Shown here in pieces: positions 25,138-33,864 of a DNA stretch of 64,000 nucleotides. Position numbers and translations under genes: made by a program. The notes beneath the pieces were generated by a model. The model was not told the origin of the DNA. It saw nothing but the letters and a program-made list of their open reading frames with translations, and ran no database searches. Source of the stretch: a virus; the IMG/VR virus record IMGVR_UViG_3300027782_000034, positions 62,001 through 126,000 of that record. One strand, written 5' to 3'. Position 1 is the stretch's first letter. Every line of letters begins with the position of its first letter.

Positions 25138-26154
25138 CTACATAAAGTACCCATGGCGTGAAGTATAACAGTTATGCTCTACAATTAAAGAAGGATGCGA
25201 TTTCAACAAGGCAAACCATCTTTCGCTTAATTGATTTACAGTAGGAGGCGGTGCAGTGTGGTAGGCATAAGAAGTAAAAAAAATGTTACTAGTAAAAACA
25301 GCGACATTTTTATTAGCCATCGTTTTAAACAGTGTATCTTGGTTTGATTCGTCTAGCAAATCGCAATGCACAAAAGAATGTTTAAAACTACAAAAAAGTT
25401 TCCAATGTTCAACAAAAGCAGCTGAACCTTTAAACCATTTCAACACAGCTTGCCAGTAGCCATATAATGAGTCTTGAGGTAAATTATCCATATCTTCTAA
25501 CACATCATTTGTCGGGTTAGCCCGAACATATTTAGGATAATCGATTCCATCCCAATTTAAAATTAAGTTCTTCTTAAATTCCAAACTAGGTTTTGAATAG
25601 TCAAAAAAGACAATTTCAGAATTTGGAGGACATTTAAAATAGTGAGCTGCGGTAATGGCTTTTAGCCCAGCAGTAGGTATCACTATACAATTAATATTAC
25701 GATTTGTAGGTAGAGCCGGTTGAATTTGCTCTGTGTTTATATGCCAAATGCGGTTGCGGTAATGGTTTGCATATTCAATGCAATCTAAATTATTAAACAA
25801 AACAACTTTATCCGAAATATCTACATGTATTTTAGTTGATAAAAGCTGGTCCCAAGAAGGTTTATCTTGTTGTACCCATTTTTTTAAATGTATAAGCGTA
25901 ATTCCTTCTTGCCCCATACAAAGTACATCGGAAGCTAAAGCCCAACTCTCTATAACTTTTTTATGTGTGAAATGATATCCAGGATCAATCATTACAATGT
26001 AGTCGCCACGATGCTCAGCCTGCTTAAGCAACAAGTTGGCATTGGGGCTCATTAAATGATCTTCTCCAAACATATACAAAGAGCGAAATTCAGTTATCCC
26101 TCTAATTTTTAAATCATGTTTTGGATTGTCGATAACTCCGCATAACAATTTCAT
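25138..26154 (-). CDS. Hypothetical protein, 338 aa, possible glycosyltransferase/methyltransferase-type two-domain
   Basis: Not recognised. GDYIVMIDPGYHFTHKKVIE near residue 50 is reminiscent of the DxD-bearing strand of GT-A enzymes. The C-terminal half has NCIVIPTAGLKAITAAHYFK and SEIVFFDYSKPSLEFKK, like a Rossmann nucleotide-binding domain. No signature is decisive. GAGGAA precedes the ATG at 26154. The 111-base gap between this gene and 25026 contains only AAAGTTA-like repeats. It fits with the surrounding glycan and virion genes. Confidence 0.55.
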   Translation of the reverse strand: MKLLCGVIDNPKHDLKIRGITEFRSLYMFGEDHLMSPNANLLLKQAEHRGDYIVMIDPGYHFTHKKVIESWALASDVLCMGQEGITLIHLKKWVQQDKPSWDQLLSTKIHVDISDKVVLFNNLDCIEYANHYRNRIWHINTEQIQPALPTNRNINCIVIPTAGLKAITAAHYFKCPPNSEIVFFDYSKPSLEFKKNLILNWDGIDYPKYVRANPTNDVLEDMDNLPQDSLYGYWQAVLKWFKGSAAFVEHWKLFCSFKHSFVHCDLLDESNQDTLFKTMANKNVAVFTSNIFFTSYAYHTAPPPTVNQLSERWFALLKSHPSLIVEHNCYTSRHGYFM

Positions 26155-26181
26155 AGCTATTCCTCTAAATCTTAGAAAGCA

Positions 26182-27705
26182 CTAATCTAATCCTTTGAGT
26201 AAGTCTAAGAACTTGTCATTTAGCTGCTGCTTACGATTACCCGCTGCAATGAGGTAATCATCAGTAGCAGATAAGGGATTAACTTTAACCCCAATGTAGC
26301 GGAGTAATGATTTTAATCGGCTTGGGGCTGTCCTAGCTATGTACCGCTCTATCTTTACTTTCCTATCGGCAAGCGGAAGATGGGCATGACTGTCATACCT
26401 TAATCCTCTCCCTTCACTCTGCTCAGACCTAACATTATTCCAATGTGGATCCAATAGCTGCATAAGCTTTGTACCTTTGAACGAGAGCCCCTCAGTACCA
26501 GATGGCCCCAGCAATGCCACCTTCAGCTTATCTGAGTTATAGTCGTCTACCAGCTTCTTTCGCTGTTTGTCAGAGAGTGCTCCTGTGAAGGATGCTGCAG
26601 GGATGCCCGCTTTGTCCAACGCAGCTTGATAAGGGTTCAAGCCCGACTCAATGAAGTTAGAAAAGATGAGAGCTTTACCTTTAGGATCCTTTTGGATCAT
26701 TTCGTTAACCCTTTTAAATGCTTCTGTTAGCTTAGGTGAGCTGTTAAACGCAGCCATGGGGTCAGACTTATCCTGCGTGAATGTGCTCGTAGACAACCCT
26801 AGCTGTCTTGGTCCAGTCAGAAAGCTAACCATCTTCTTAGACTCTGCGTCACTCAGTGGGTAGTTTAGTTGTAGCTTCCATTTGAGCAAGGCGGGGAGCT
26901 TACCATACATCTGTGAGTTTAGGTCTGTTTGATCCCTAGTCATCTCCGTGATCACATCTTCTCTATTAATCTCTGCTTGAGGCTTAGCTGGTGCAAAGTA
27001 ATCTACCTTACCTTTTAAGTTGCTCTTCAGCTCCTCTACATTCTTTAAGCCGGGATCGGGTGCCTTTAAATTAAAGAAACGGCGATACAGCGAAGGTTGT
27101 GGGTCGTTGTCCACATACCTAGCACTAAACTCTTCTGGGGTCGTATCCTTGCCGGTAAGCACGCTATAAGGTACTGCAAAATCCGCAGGAGAGTTCACAA
27201 TAGGTGTACCACTCAACATCACTACTTGCTTTGCTTTTCTAGCTGCATCTAACAAGTTCTGCGTTTGAGAAGATTGTGCGTTCCTAAACCGGTGTGTTTC
27301 GTCAATGAGCAACGAGTCAGGATTTGCTATGGGAAGCCCTCTACCTAACCCAGTATGGCTCATGATGCTGCTAGGCACCGCCGTATCTTGGTCGATGAAC
27401 TTCTCTTGCTCTTTCCTAAGATTAGTACGGAGAGCAGCGGGTACGATTGCGGTGTAAGGTAGCTTAGAGCTTTCAGCAGCAGCAAGACCACCTAAGGTCT
27501 TGCCAGAGCCCAGCCCTTGGTACAGCAACAGTCTAACCTTGTCTTCAGTAGCTAGTTGATTTTGTACATTGCGTACAACTCTTGCTTGATGAGGCTGCAG
27601 TTCAATTCCAGAATTTAAGTCTGCGTATTTTGTAAGATTTAAATTAGCAGCATGGGCAGCTAAGTGTGCAATTGCATCAAAGGTACTGCCGGAGCATTTG
27701 AACAC
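26182..27705 (-). CDS. SNF2/DEAD-like superfamily 2 helicase
   Basis: ATP-dependent DNA or RNA remodelling enzyme. Seen: 507 residues. Motif I LYQGLGSGKTLGGLAA (near residue 60), motif II LLIDETHRFR (DETH, near 132), motif III VMLSGTPIVN, a helicase C-terminal part with LKVALLGPSGTEGLSFKGTK and SEQSEGRGLRYD (motif VI region). Known: this is the SF2 series; the DETH box and LDPHWN resemble viral SNF2-like ATPases. The N-terminus carries LNLTKYADLNSGIELQPHQ. The start is GTG at 27705, with only a weak AGAG upstream. Palindrome copy 5 lies about 90 bases inside the gene. Confidence 0.85.
   Translation of the reverse strand: MFKCSGSTFDAIAHLAAHAANLNLTKYADLNSGIELQPHQARVVRNVQNQLATEDKVRLLLYQGLGSGKTLGGLAAAESSKLPYTAIVPAALRTNLRKEQEKFIDQDTAVPSSIMSHTGLGRGLPIANPDSLLIDETHRFRNAQSSQTQNLLDAARKAKQVVMLSGTPIVNSPADFAVPYSVLTGKDTTPEEFSARYVDNDPQPSLYRRFFNLKAPDPGLKNVEELKSNLKGKVDYFAPAKPQAEINREDVITEMTRDQTDLNSQMYGKLPALLKWKLQLNYPLSDAESKKMVSFLTGPRQLGLSTSTFTQDKSDPMAAFNSSPKLTEAFKRVNEMIQKDPKGKALIFSNFIESGLNPYQAALDKAGIPAASFTGALSDKQRKKLVDDYNSDKLKVALLGPSGTEGLSFKGTKLMQLLDPHWNNVRSEQSEGRGLRYDSHAHLPLADRKVKIERYIARTAPSRLKSLLRYIGVKVNPLSATDDYLIAAGNRKQQLNDKFLDLLKGLD
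27601..27618. repeat. Dispersed palindrome copy 5
   Basis: TTCAATTCCAGAATTTAA, inside the helicase gene where the minus strand encodes DLNSGIE. Confidence 0.65.
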
Positions 27706-27714
27706 ATTTAGCTC

Positions 27715-29487
27715 TTAAAGTTTTGGGTTCCAACCTTGTGTCGCCCAACTTGGGGGTGTGGAAGAGAACCTAGAAGTAGCATAAGTATTAGATGGGGCTT
27801 TAGAAGCATTAGCCACCGGAGCCTGCGTTAAAGAAGTAGGTGTAGCGGGTTTAGAAGGTGCACCAGTTGGACCATACTGTTTTACTAGTTCCGCAGAACG
27901 TGGGCCATTCTCTCCATAGCGACTCCCACCTTGATCCATAGAATTAGGAGCCCAACCCATCTCTTTCTCTTTTCTTCTTCGATCTCCACTAATGTCTATG
28001 GGTTTCCAACGATTAGCAGGAGGAGGATTAGTAGGCTTTGCCGTGCTCGGTGCAAAAGTGTTATTAGAGGTAGGCGGAGTAGGATTGTTAAAAGTAGGTG
28101 TAGTGTCACCTTTCATGCTAGGAGCTTGAACTGGTTGTCGTAGAAACTCTCCTTGGCCTTGGGCTGCGGGAGGAGTAAAGCTGTGCTGTGCGTTTTCAAC
28201 TCTGTTGGGAAATACAGTGCCGCTGTATCTATAAGTTCCATTTCCAGATGGTTTAGGAGCACCCGAAGCAATTCGCACTCGCTCGGCATCTGCTTTTATT
28301 TGTGCTACTCGTTGTGCATTTATAGTATTTTGTGCATTTAAATAAGATCCACCAGCTTGATCTACTGCCAATTTGGCCAAAGCAGCAATAACATAACCAG
28401 TTTTCTCATTAAGAGGAGGAGTAGGCGGAGCTGCACCAGTTGCATTAGGAAGTATCTGAGGAATAAGCTTGTTCGTAGGTCGAGTAGCTTCATACGCACC
28501 CGCACCACCAATACCCACAGCAGCCGTGGTCATAGGAGCCTTAGACATAGCTCTTAATGCACCTTGACCCAATGTCTTAAATAATGCAGCGATAGCTTGT
28601 TTCTCTACCATGTCACTACCGCACTTCCACTTACGCAATGCTTTGTTGATTCGGCTATCGGGATCGTTAGCTGTCTCGCTAGAGGTGAGCTTAGCCTTCA
28701 TCCCGCCCATGCGTGCACAGAAGCTATCTTTACGAGCTCCGCCCTCAGGCTGAGGTCGTTTGATGTCGTGTCCTTGTGCCTTTAAGCTAGCTCTGCCCTT
28801 GTCGTTCAAACCGCCTTCGGGATTCTTACCTTCAGAGGTTTCCCAAGCTGCTGCACTTTTATCTTCTTTCTTTTTACCTTTAGGCCGACAAGAACCAGAA
28901 GTTAATGCCTTAGTGCCCGGAACACGCTCATAGCCTTCCCAGCATTGAGCCTTCTTCTCAGAGATCGCCGTTACCTTGTCCCAGTTCTTAGAATCTGGAT
29001 AGTCCTCGTCCCCAGGCGTAGCAGCAGTCTCGCCACGCTTCTTTTTAGCTCGTATGTTAGCCCAAAGGCCGGGTCGTGCTGCTGCCACCTTAGCTAACAA
29101 CTCAGCGAATTTTGAGGGTTGTATAATGTGCATAGCACTCCTCTTTTCAACCTTTTTCATTTTTGAGTAGTACTTAGGCTCTTCGGTAAGATGATCCACT
29201 GCAATCTCTGTGGCTACATCCGTATCATTGGTATGTTCTTTTTCTTCTTTAATTCCAGAATTTAATTCAGATCTGTCTAACTCCGCAGGATTTTTATTAT
29301 CACCAACTCCGCCTTTCAGCTTGTTGGTGATTCCCAGTGCCTTCTTCTCTGTTTGGTCCTCTACATGCTCTGGCAACTTCTTATCGCCGGTGGCTTCAGA
29401 CCATTCAGCGCAGTCCCATGAACCTGCCTGACCTTTGCCTTTAAGGACATAACATAATTTACGCTGAGCATCAGATTTAAATGGCAC
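27715..29487 (-). CDS. Multi-segment virion-like protein with DUF6321-like region
   Basis: Seen: 590 residues. The N-terminus MPFKSDAQRKLCYVL, then EWSEATGDKKLPEHV, matches a small-protein motif common in tailed phages. Residues about 135-310 contain GLWANIRAKKKRGETA, EGKNPEGGLNDKGRASLKAQ and DSFCARMGGMKAKL, resembling DUF6321-type sequence of phage proteins. Motifs VEKRSAMH and VEKQAIAALFKTLG occur, then a proline-rich low-complexity half. Known: function of these domains is unknown. Inferred: virion or assembly protein. The start is GTG at 29487 after AGGA. Palindrome copy 6 lies inside. Confidence 0.66.
   Translation of the reverse strand: MPFKSDAQRKLCYVLKGKGQAGSWDCAEWSEATGDKKLPEHVEDQTEKKALGITNKLKGGVGDNKNPAELDRSELNSGIKEEKEHTNDTDVATEIAVDHLTEEPKYYSKMKKVEKRSAMHIIQPSKFAELLAKVAAARPGLWANIRAKKKRGETAATPGDEDYPDSKNWDKVTAISEKKAQCWEGYERVPGTKALTSGSCRPKGKKKEDKSAAAWETSEGKNPEGGLNDKGRASLKAQGHDIKRPQPEGGARKDSFCARMGGMKAKLTSSETANDPDSRINKALRKWKCGSDMVEKQAIAALFKTLGQGALRAMSKAPMTTAAVGIGGAGAYEATRPTNKLIPQILPNATGAAPPTPPLNEKTGYVIAALAKLAVDQAGGSYLNAQNTINAQRVAQIKADAERVRIASGAPKPSGNGTYRYSGTVFPNRVENAQHSFTPPAAQGQGEFLRQPVQAPSMKGDTTPTFNNPTPPTSNNTFAPSTAKPTNPPPANRWKPIDISGDRRRKEKEMGWAPNSMDQGGSRYGENGPRSAELVKQYGPTGAPSKPATPTSLTQAPVANASKAPSNTYATSRFSSTPPSWATQGWNPKL
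29248..29265. repeat. Dispersed palindrome copy 6
   Basis: TTTAATTCCAGAATTTAA, coding for SELNSGIK on the minus strand in the 27715 gene. Confidence 0.68.
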
Positions 29488-29497
29488 AGTTAAATTC

Positions 29498-30136
29498 CTA
29501 GTTCTGGTGTTTAAACTTTTGGTTAAGCATAAATAATTTGTGCATTATATCGGTGTCAGGAAGTTCTGCGGGGTGCACACCACTAAACCCTTTAGGTAGG
29601 GCAGGCAGAGCAGACTCCGCAAAGCTTAAGGGGCGCGCCGCAGAAGATTCAAGTCCGGCATTGAGCGCACCTTGTGAAACAAAAGGAGTTTTAGGTGCAG
29701 CTTTACCCATCAGCCGTTCAATTGCACCCATCGCTTTACCACCACCACCCTTAAGCGCAGCTAACAACGCAGCAATGGCTCGTTTCTCCGCAGCTGACTT
29801 TTCTACTCGGCGGAGTACTCTGCGTAGTTTTGCAGTTTTAATTGATTCTGCATTTAGTGGAGCCATAGGAATAGATGGCATTACACCAGGTTTAGATTCA
29901 AGTAGCTTCTTTAAGTCTAGCTTGCTTTCTGCGCCTTGTTGTACAACACCAGTCATACCTTTGAGTAGATTTATTAAAGTGTCTTTGCTCGCATTTGCAG
30001 AGCCTTCTGCGTAACCTGCGTGGTTACCAGAATTATAGCCAGAGACACGGCCAATACCGCCTCCAATCAATCCGCCAAGCCCTAGGCTTGCCAAAAGTTT
30101 ACCAATGTTTGCTTGTTTGGTGCGTTGTGCGTACAT
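29498..30136 (-). CDS. Glycine-rich virion-like protein with K-x-A motifs, 212 aa
   Basis: Not recognised. The N-terminus has a glycine-rich hydrophobic helix (SLGLGGLIGGGIGRVSGY). Near residue 110 comes RRVEKSAAEKRAIAALLAAL, homologous to VEKQAIAALFKTLG in the 27715 protein; the C-terminus is soluble. It starts at the ATG at 30136 after AGGGA. That ribosome binding site is paired in a long leader hairpin (30146-30193). Probably an internal virion or membrane-associated protein in the same operon as the 27715 gene. Confidence 0.66.
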   Translation of the reverse strand: MYAQRTKQANIGKLLASLGLGGLIGGGIGRVSGYNSGNHAGYAEGSANASKDTLINLLKGMTGVVQQGAESKLDLKKLLESKPGVMPSIPMAPLNAESIKTAKLRRVLRRVEKSAAEKRAIAALLAALKGGGGKAMGAIERLMGKAAPKTPFVSQGALNAGLESSAARPLSFAESALPALPKGFSGVHPAELPDTDIMHKLFMLNQKFKHQN

Positions 30137-30145
30137 AATGCATTT

Positions 30146-30193
30146 CCCTATGTTATTAAACTACTTCACTAATTTAGTTTAAATAGCATAGGG
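30146..30193 (-). promoter_or_regulatory. Leader hairpin that pairs the ribosome binding site of the 29498 gene
   Basis: Read on the minus strand the sequence forms a two-part stem. CCCTATG (complement of 30187-30193) pairs with CATAGGG (complement of 30146-30152), 7 bp; inside, TTAAACTA and TAGTTTAA (30156-30163 with 30175-30182) give 8 bp, with an 11-base loop. The Shine-Dalgarno AGGG is in the 3' arm, nine bases from the ATG, so the hairpin should sequester it. It also lies after the UDP-sugar dehydrogenase stop. Confidence 0.6.
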
Positions 30194-30210
30194 ATTAAAC
30201 GCAAGGGTAG

Positions 30211-31533
30211 CTAAAGTCTTATCAGCTTGAACGGGTTTACCCCATCACACTTTGCATATTTGTTCTTAGTATCAAATATAAAGTTGGAGTGGGCTAACAC
30301 CATATCCCAGTCAATTATGTCATGGTCCGAAAGGATAATGCAGACAGCTTGCTCCTTTAATAGTATTGAGCTGAGAGTAGTTTCTCTCAATAATTCTAGA
30401 GCCAAGTCTGTCTTATCTACTAAAGGATCATACCATGTTACATCAAAACCTTCTCTGCAGAGCAAATCAAGGATTTCAAGCGCTGGCGAACCTCGAAGAT
30501 CTCCTACATTTTTTTTGTAGCTTATCCCAATCAATAATATAGGAAAGCTTTCATCAAAGCGGTGGGTGTAAAGTCCTAAGAACTCCACTAGCTTGCCTAC
30601 GATTACGCTTGGCCTCTTTTTGTTCAGTTCACACGCAAGACTAATAAGCTCAGCGTCTGAACCCATGCTCTGCAGCTTTTGAAGAAGGTAATAAGGGTCC
30701 ACAGGGATGCAATGACCACCAACACCCGGACCAGGATAAAACGCTTGAAAGCCAAAAGGCTTGGTTGCTGCGAGTTTAATCACCTCCCACACATCCAAAC
30801 CCAATTTATTACAAATATCAGCCCATTCGTTTGCAAGTGCGATGTTTACCGCACGATAGACATTCTCCATCATTTTAGAGGCTTCTGCTGCTTCCATGGA
30901 GCTTGCTTGATGCACCTCATCAAACAGCTGATTAAACAAAACTGAAGTCACTTTTTCCGAAGAGTCATTGAGTGCTCCAAAGACTCTAGGAAGCGTTCTC
31001 GTGGTAAATTTGGTATTGCCTGGATCTTCTCTTTCTTGGCTAAAGGCAAGAAAGAAGTTGCGATCCTCTTTCCTATCTTCTTCTAGAATGCTCAAGCCCA
31101 TAGACCGAGTGGTTCCGGGGAAGGATGTACTAGAGACCACAACCAAGAAAGGTGTTTTAGCTACTGTGCTTACTGCATTGATCGCATTATATAAGATATC
31201 TAGAGTAGGGGCACCATTTACCAAAGGAGTGGGGACACAAATCCAATAGACGGCACAAGGTTCTGCAGTAGCAATGTCTGAGGTTGCTTTAAACTTACCT
31301 GTGTTTAATAAGCTTTGCACCCTAGCTGCAGGAATGGTTTCTAAGTAGCTTTTCCCTTGTTGTAGGATTTCAACCTTGTTTGGGTCTATGTCGTAACCAA
31401 TGACATCAAACCCAGCACTGGCAATACACTCAGCAAGAGGTAGGCCAGCGTAGCCGAGACCTACCACCATCACTTTAGCTGTTTTTCCTTGAAGTTGAGT
31501 TATAAGCTGATCCAAAGCTTCATCAGTAGTCAT
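30211..31533 (-). CDS. UDP-sugar 6-dehydrogenase (UDP-ManNAc/UDP-glucose type)
   Basis: Oxidises a UDP-hexose to a UDP-uronic acid using NAD+. Seen: 440 residues, VMVVGLGYAGLPLAECIASA (NAD-binding, residues 21-40), VYWICVPTPL, SSTSFPGTTRS, YPGPGVGGHCIPVDPYYLLQ near residue 270 with the catalytic cysteine, and a C-terminal UDP-binding domain starting with FPILLIGISYKKNVGD. Known: this motif set defines the UDP-glucose/GDP-mannose dehydrogenase family; the GGHCIPVDPYY form is closest to UDP-N-acetyl sugar dehydrogenases such as WecC. Inferred: it supplies charged sugar for glycan assembly. Good AGGA site before the ATG. Confidence 0.9.
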   Translation of the reverse strand: MTTDEALDQLITQLQGKTAKVMVVGLGYAGLPLAECIASAGFDVIGYDIDPNKVEILQQGKSYLETIPAARVQSLLNTGKFKATSDIATAEPCAVYWICVPTPLVNGAPTLDILYNAINAVSTVAKTPFLVVVSSTSFPGTTRSMGLSILEEDRKEDRNFFLAFSQEREDPGNTKFTTRTLPRVFGALNDSSEKVTSVLFNQLFDEVHQASSMEAAEASKMMENVYRAVNIALANEWADICNKLGLDVWEVIKLAATKPFGFQAFYPGPGVGGHCIPVDPYYLLQKLQSMGSDAELISLACELNKKRPSVIVGKLVEFLGLYTHRFDESFPILLIGISYKKNVGDLRGSPALEILDLLCREGFDVTWYDPLVDKTDLALELLRETTLSSILLKEQAVCIILSDHDIIDWDMVLAHSNFIFDTKNKYAKCDGVNPFKLIRL

Positions 31534-31563
31534 AATCTAATTTCCTATTCTACTATTGGTTAC

Positions 31564-32385
31564 TTAGTTAGCGTTGTTCTCAACAGAAGCTATGTATTCG
31601 TACAGCGTTTTGAATTTAAGAGATGCGATGGTTATGCCTTGCTTTGCGCACTCGGCTAGGGCTTCTTTTAAATAAGTGCCGTCTAAAAACTCTAAAGATT
31701 TGCTTTTTATATAATTCAAAGGAATTTGTCCTGATGTTAGTATTTCCCACCCTAATACAAAAGCATGGTCCTGTGATTGTACATATTTAGAAGACCAGTT
31801 TGAGCCCGAACAGCTAAATCTAGCCACGAAATATATTTTTTTAAAATTGGCAAACTTTTTAATACTTATGTTGGGATACCCATATGATTTTTTATGTGAA
31901 CAATTGATTGCATTGTGTAAATAGTCACCACTTTTTAAGTTTTCTATTCTATTATCACGACGATTATGATTAATGTGGTCTATTATTTCGCCATCTTTAA
32001 TTTGTTGTTTATGAGTCAACATCCACACAACGTTTGCTACTTGTATTGCATAAGTAACCAAATCTATAACAATAGTAACGAAAAAATATCCATCAGAGGA
32101 GGGATAACCTGCTTCTTGACCTCTAAGCCAAGACTTATTAATAGCAGAGTCAGACCACTTTAACCCAGTTTCAGAACAACCAGAAACTGTAAAACGCTCA
32201 CTCAATACATCTATTATCTTATCTGGGTATTTTACTCTTTTCTGTTTACCAGATATTACCACATACTCTTTTCCAAACGCTCTACGTTCTTTCTGCTGAA
32301 GTACTTTACGTTTTTTCCGTTGAGCAGTTTTTATAGCTTTAATAGTATCCGCATTATCTACACAGTATTTTGCTTCCTCAAGCAT
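31564..32385 (-). CDS. HNH homing endonuclease-like protein
   Basis: Seen: 273 residues. WMLTHKQQIKDGEIIDHINH then NRRDNRIENLKSGDYLHNA is the HNH core of phage free-standing homing endonucleases, with the conserved DHINxxxxDNRxENL. A C-terminal region (GYPNISIKKFANFKKIYFVA) resembles the AP2-like DNA-binding part. Known: HNH homing endonucleases cut intron-less alleles of neighbouring loci. Inferred: a mobile endonuclease that invaded between the dehydrogenase and a glycosyltransferase. Base composition (A/T-rich) differs from its flanks. Confidence 0.85.
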   Translation of the reverse strand: MLEEAKYCVDNADTIKAIKTAQRKKRKVLQQKERRAFGKEYVVISGKQKRVKYPDKIIDVLSERFTVSGCSETGLKWSDSAINKSWLRGQEAGYPSSDGYFFVTIVIDLVTYAIQVANVVWMLTHKQQIKDGEIIDHINHNRRDNRIENLKSGDYLHNAINCSHKKSYGYPNISIKKFANFKKIYFVARFSCSGSNWSSKYVQSQDHAFVLGWEILTSGQIPLNYIKSKSLEFLDGTYLKEALAECAKQGITIASLKFKTLYEYIASVENNAN

Positions 32386-32475
32386 GTTACCCTACTTTCT
32401 ATGTATAAGGATCTAATAACTGCAGACCATTTTAGCCCCCTTTGGGGGGTTGTCTAGTTAAATCTTTTAAACAAA

Positions 32476-32561
32476 ATTGAACGTTCAATCTTGTTCAATC
32501 TTAAAATGAACTTCTATGAACCTCTTTGCTGCTCCTTGCCATTCCTTGCTGCTCCTTGCCA
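32476..32561. repeat. Repeat-rich intergenic stretch with palindrome
   Basis: In the 177-base gap 32386-32562: a perfect 14-bp palindrome ATTGAACGTTCAAT (32476-32489), two tandem copies of GTTCAATCTT (32483-32502) and a 20-base tandem repeat starting TTGCTGCTCCTTGCCA (32526-32545, 32546-32561). Further left, GCCCCC-TTT-GGGGGG forms a G/C hairpin near 32435-32451. Possibly a site for a DNA-binding protein or the scar of an endonuclease insertion. Confidence 0.6.
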
Positions 32562-32562
32562 C

Positions 32563-33276
32563 TCAATTATTTGATTTAAATATTTCTTTGAGCTCTGGAA
32601 ATAGTTTAAATAATTTTGTAACTAGGTAAGTTCTATGGTCATAGTGTCCTTCGATTTCACAAATAGCAGCGGGGCATGGTAATGCTTGGAGCTTCAAATC
32701 ATGCCTTCGGTTGAACTTCTTTGTTTGCAACATCGCAACAATGCTTAGAAAGATGTCTTCCCCATTCCATATCGGTGTACAGTCTTGAACATAGGGTGCA
32801 ACTGTAGGTGCCAGCTCCATCACTTTCTTTATCGTAAGGCTAGAGGTCATGGCAAAGTGGGGCAATATCACTGGAACACGGGCAGAGGGTGTATCTTTAG
32901 GAATGTAGGTGTCTTCTGTTATAACCCTACCTGTAACCCCATGAATGGAATGCTTGTCTTCTGCCCACTGCTCATAACAAAACTTAATAGAAGCATTATC
33001 TACTAAGAAGTCATCGTCTTGAAAGGCAATACACTCAGTGGTGGCTCTTTCCGTGGCTAAGAACCTACAATACATCCCTACCCGCTTCTGCTCGTCAAAG
33101 CTTTTTAACTGTAGTAACCTATCGTCATGTACATAGGTATCAAAGCAAGTCTCTCTCAGTGCGTGAGACACGATCACTTTAGCGGTTAGCTCGTTCTTTA
33201 ATAAGCTTGGGATGATATGTTTAATTAAGTTATCGGGTCGCTTATAGTTCAAAAGGACAAAGGTTATCTTGCTCAT
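32563..33276 (-). CDS. Glycosyltransferase (GT-A type)
   Basis: Seen: 237 residues. ITFVLLNYKRPDNLIKHIIP (residues 3-22) is the usual GT2-like start, and CIAFQDDDFLVDN near residue 90 carries the DxD metal motif (QDDDF). Known: this is typical of GT-A enzymes including exostosin-like members. Inferred: it adds a sugar to a host or virion glycan. The ATG at 33276 overlaps the stop of the methyltransferase as ATGA, so the two are translated together. No palindrome is nearby. Confidence 0.75.
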   Translation of the reverse strand: MSKITFVLLNYKRPDNLIKHIIPSLLKNELTAKVIVSHALRETCFDTYVHDDRLLQLKSFDEQKRVGMYCRFLATERATTECIAFQDDDFLVDNASIKFCYEQWAEDKHSIHGVTGRVITEDTYIPKDTPSARVPVILPHFAMTSSLTIKKVMELAPTVAPYVQDCTPIWNGEDIFLSIVAMLQTKKFNRRHDLKLQALPCPAAICEIEGHYDHRTYLVTKLFKLFPELKEIFKSNN

Positions 33277-33857
33277 TTAAACCCTTCCATCCCAATTTCC
33301 ATCCAACCATGCCCCACATCAACAGCGGTGTCCCGCTCAATTCGAGCCACGCTAGTGAACCCAGCCTTCTCCATCAACCTTTTCAATGATTCTTCCCCAA
33401 ACATAGCACGATGAAAGTGCTGCTCCTGTCCTACCTCGCCCGGCCTAGCTCCCCAGAATACACGAGCATTCATGTAAATCCAAGGATCTTTGCTAGGGTT
33501 AAGACCACCGCACCGCCAAATCTTCTCAAGCTCTTGCAATTGCGCAGGATCTTCCATTGCTAACTTGATGATTTTTAAAGCATCGGGCACCCAAACTGTA
33601 AACCGACCACCAAACTTCAAGATGTTATGTACAGCGGTCAACGCACCAATAGTCTGCCACCATGGCAAATGTTCTAATACATGCGAAGCGTGCACCCAAT
33701 CGTAGGTAGATTCTGGGATAGGGAGTGAGGCTACATCACCAGACCATTTAGCGTTGAAGGTCGCTTTATAGCTACTATCTAATGTATCCCAAGTCGCTGT
33801 AGGTGCACCATCGGGGGTACGCTGGTGACTAGATGGTCCAATTTCTAACTTTTTCAT
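33273..33857 (-). CDS. SAM-dependent methyltransferase-like protein
   Basis: Seen: 194 residues. KKLEIGPSSHQRTPDGAPTA at the N-terminus, YDWVHASHVLEHLPW near residue 54 and LKFGGRFTVWVPDALKI match Methyltransf_11-type enzymes. The usual GxGxG SAM-binding motif is replaced by EIGPSSHQRT, as in the rSAM/GT-associated members. Known: these methylate small molecules or sugars. Inferred: a glycan methyltransferase working with the coupled glycosyltransferase at 32563. Ribosome binding site weak. Confidence 0.75.
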   Translation of the reverse strand: MKKLEIGPSSHQRTPDGAPTATWDTLDSSYKATFNAKWSGDVASLPIPESTYDWVHASHVLEHLPWWQTIGALTAVHNILKFGGRFTVWVPDALKIIKLAMEDPAQLQELEKIWRCGGLNPSKDPWIYMNARVFWGARPGEVGQEQHFHRAMFGEESLKRLMEKAGFTSVARIERDTAVDVGHGWMEIGMEGFK

Positions 33858-33864
33858 TACTTAC

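Noticed and set aside
29538-30014. 158-aa plus-strand ORF
   Set aside because: Lies wholly opposite the 29498 gene in the same K-x-A/glycine-rich region; no ribosome binding site or promoter.
30146-30193. Rho-independent terminator after the UDP-sugar dehydrogenase
   Set aside because: The stem is strong but followed by GAAATGCATT, not a U-run; the position of the Shine-Dalgarno in the stem favours a translational role.
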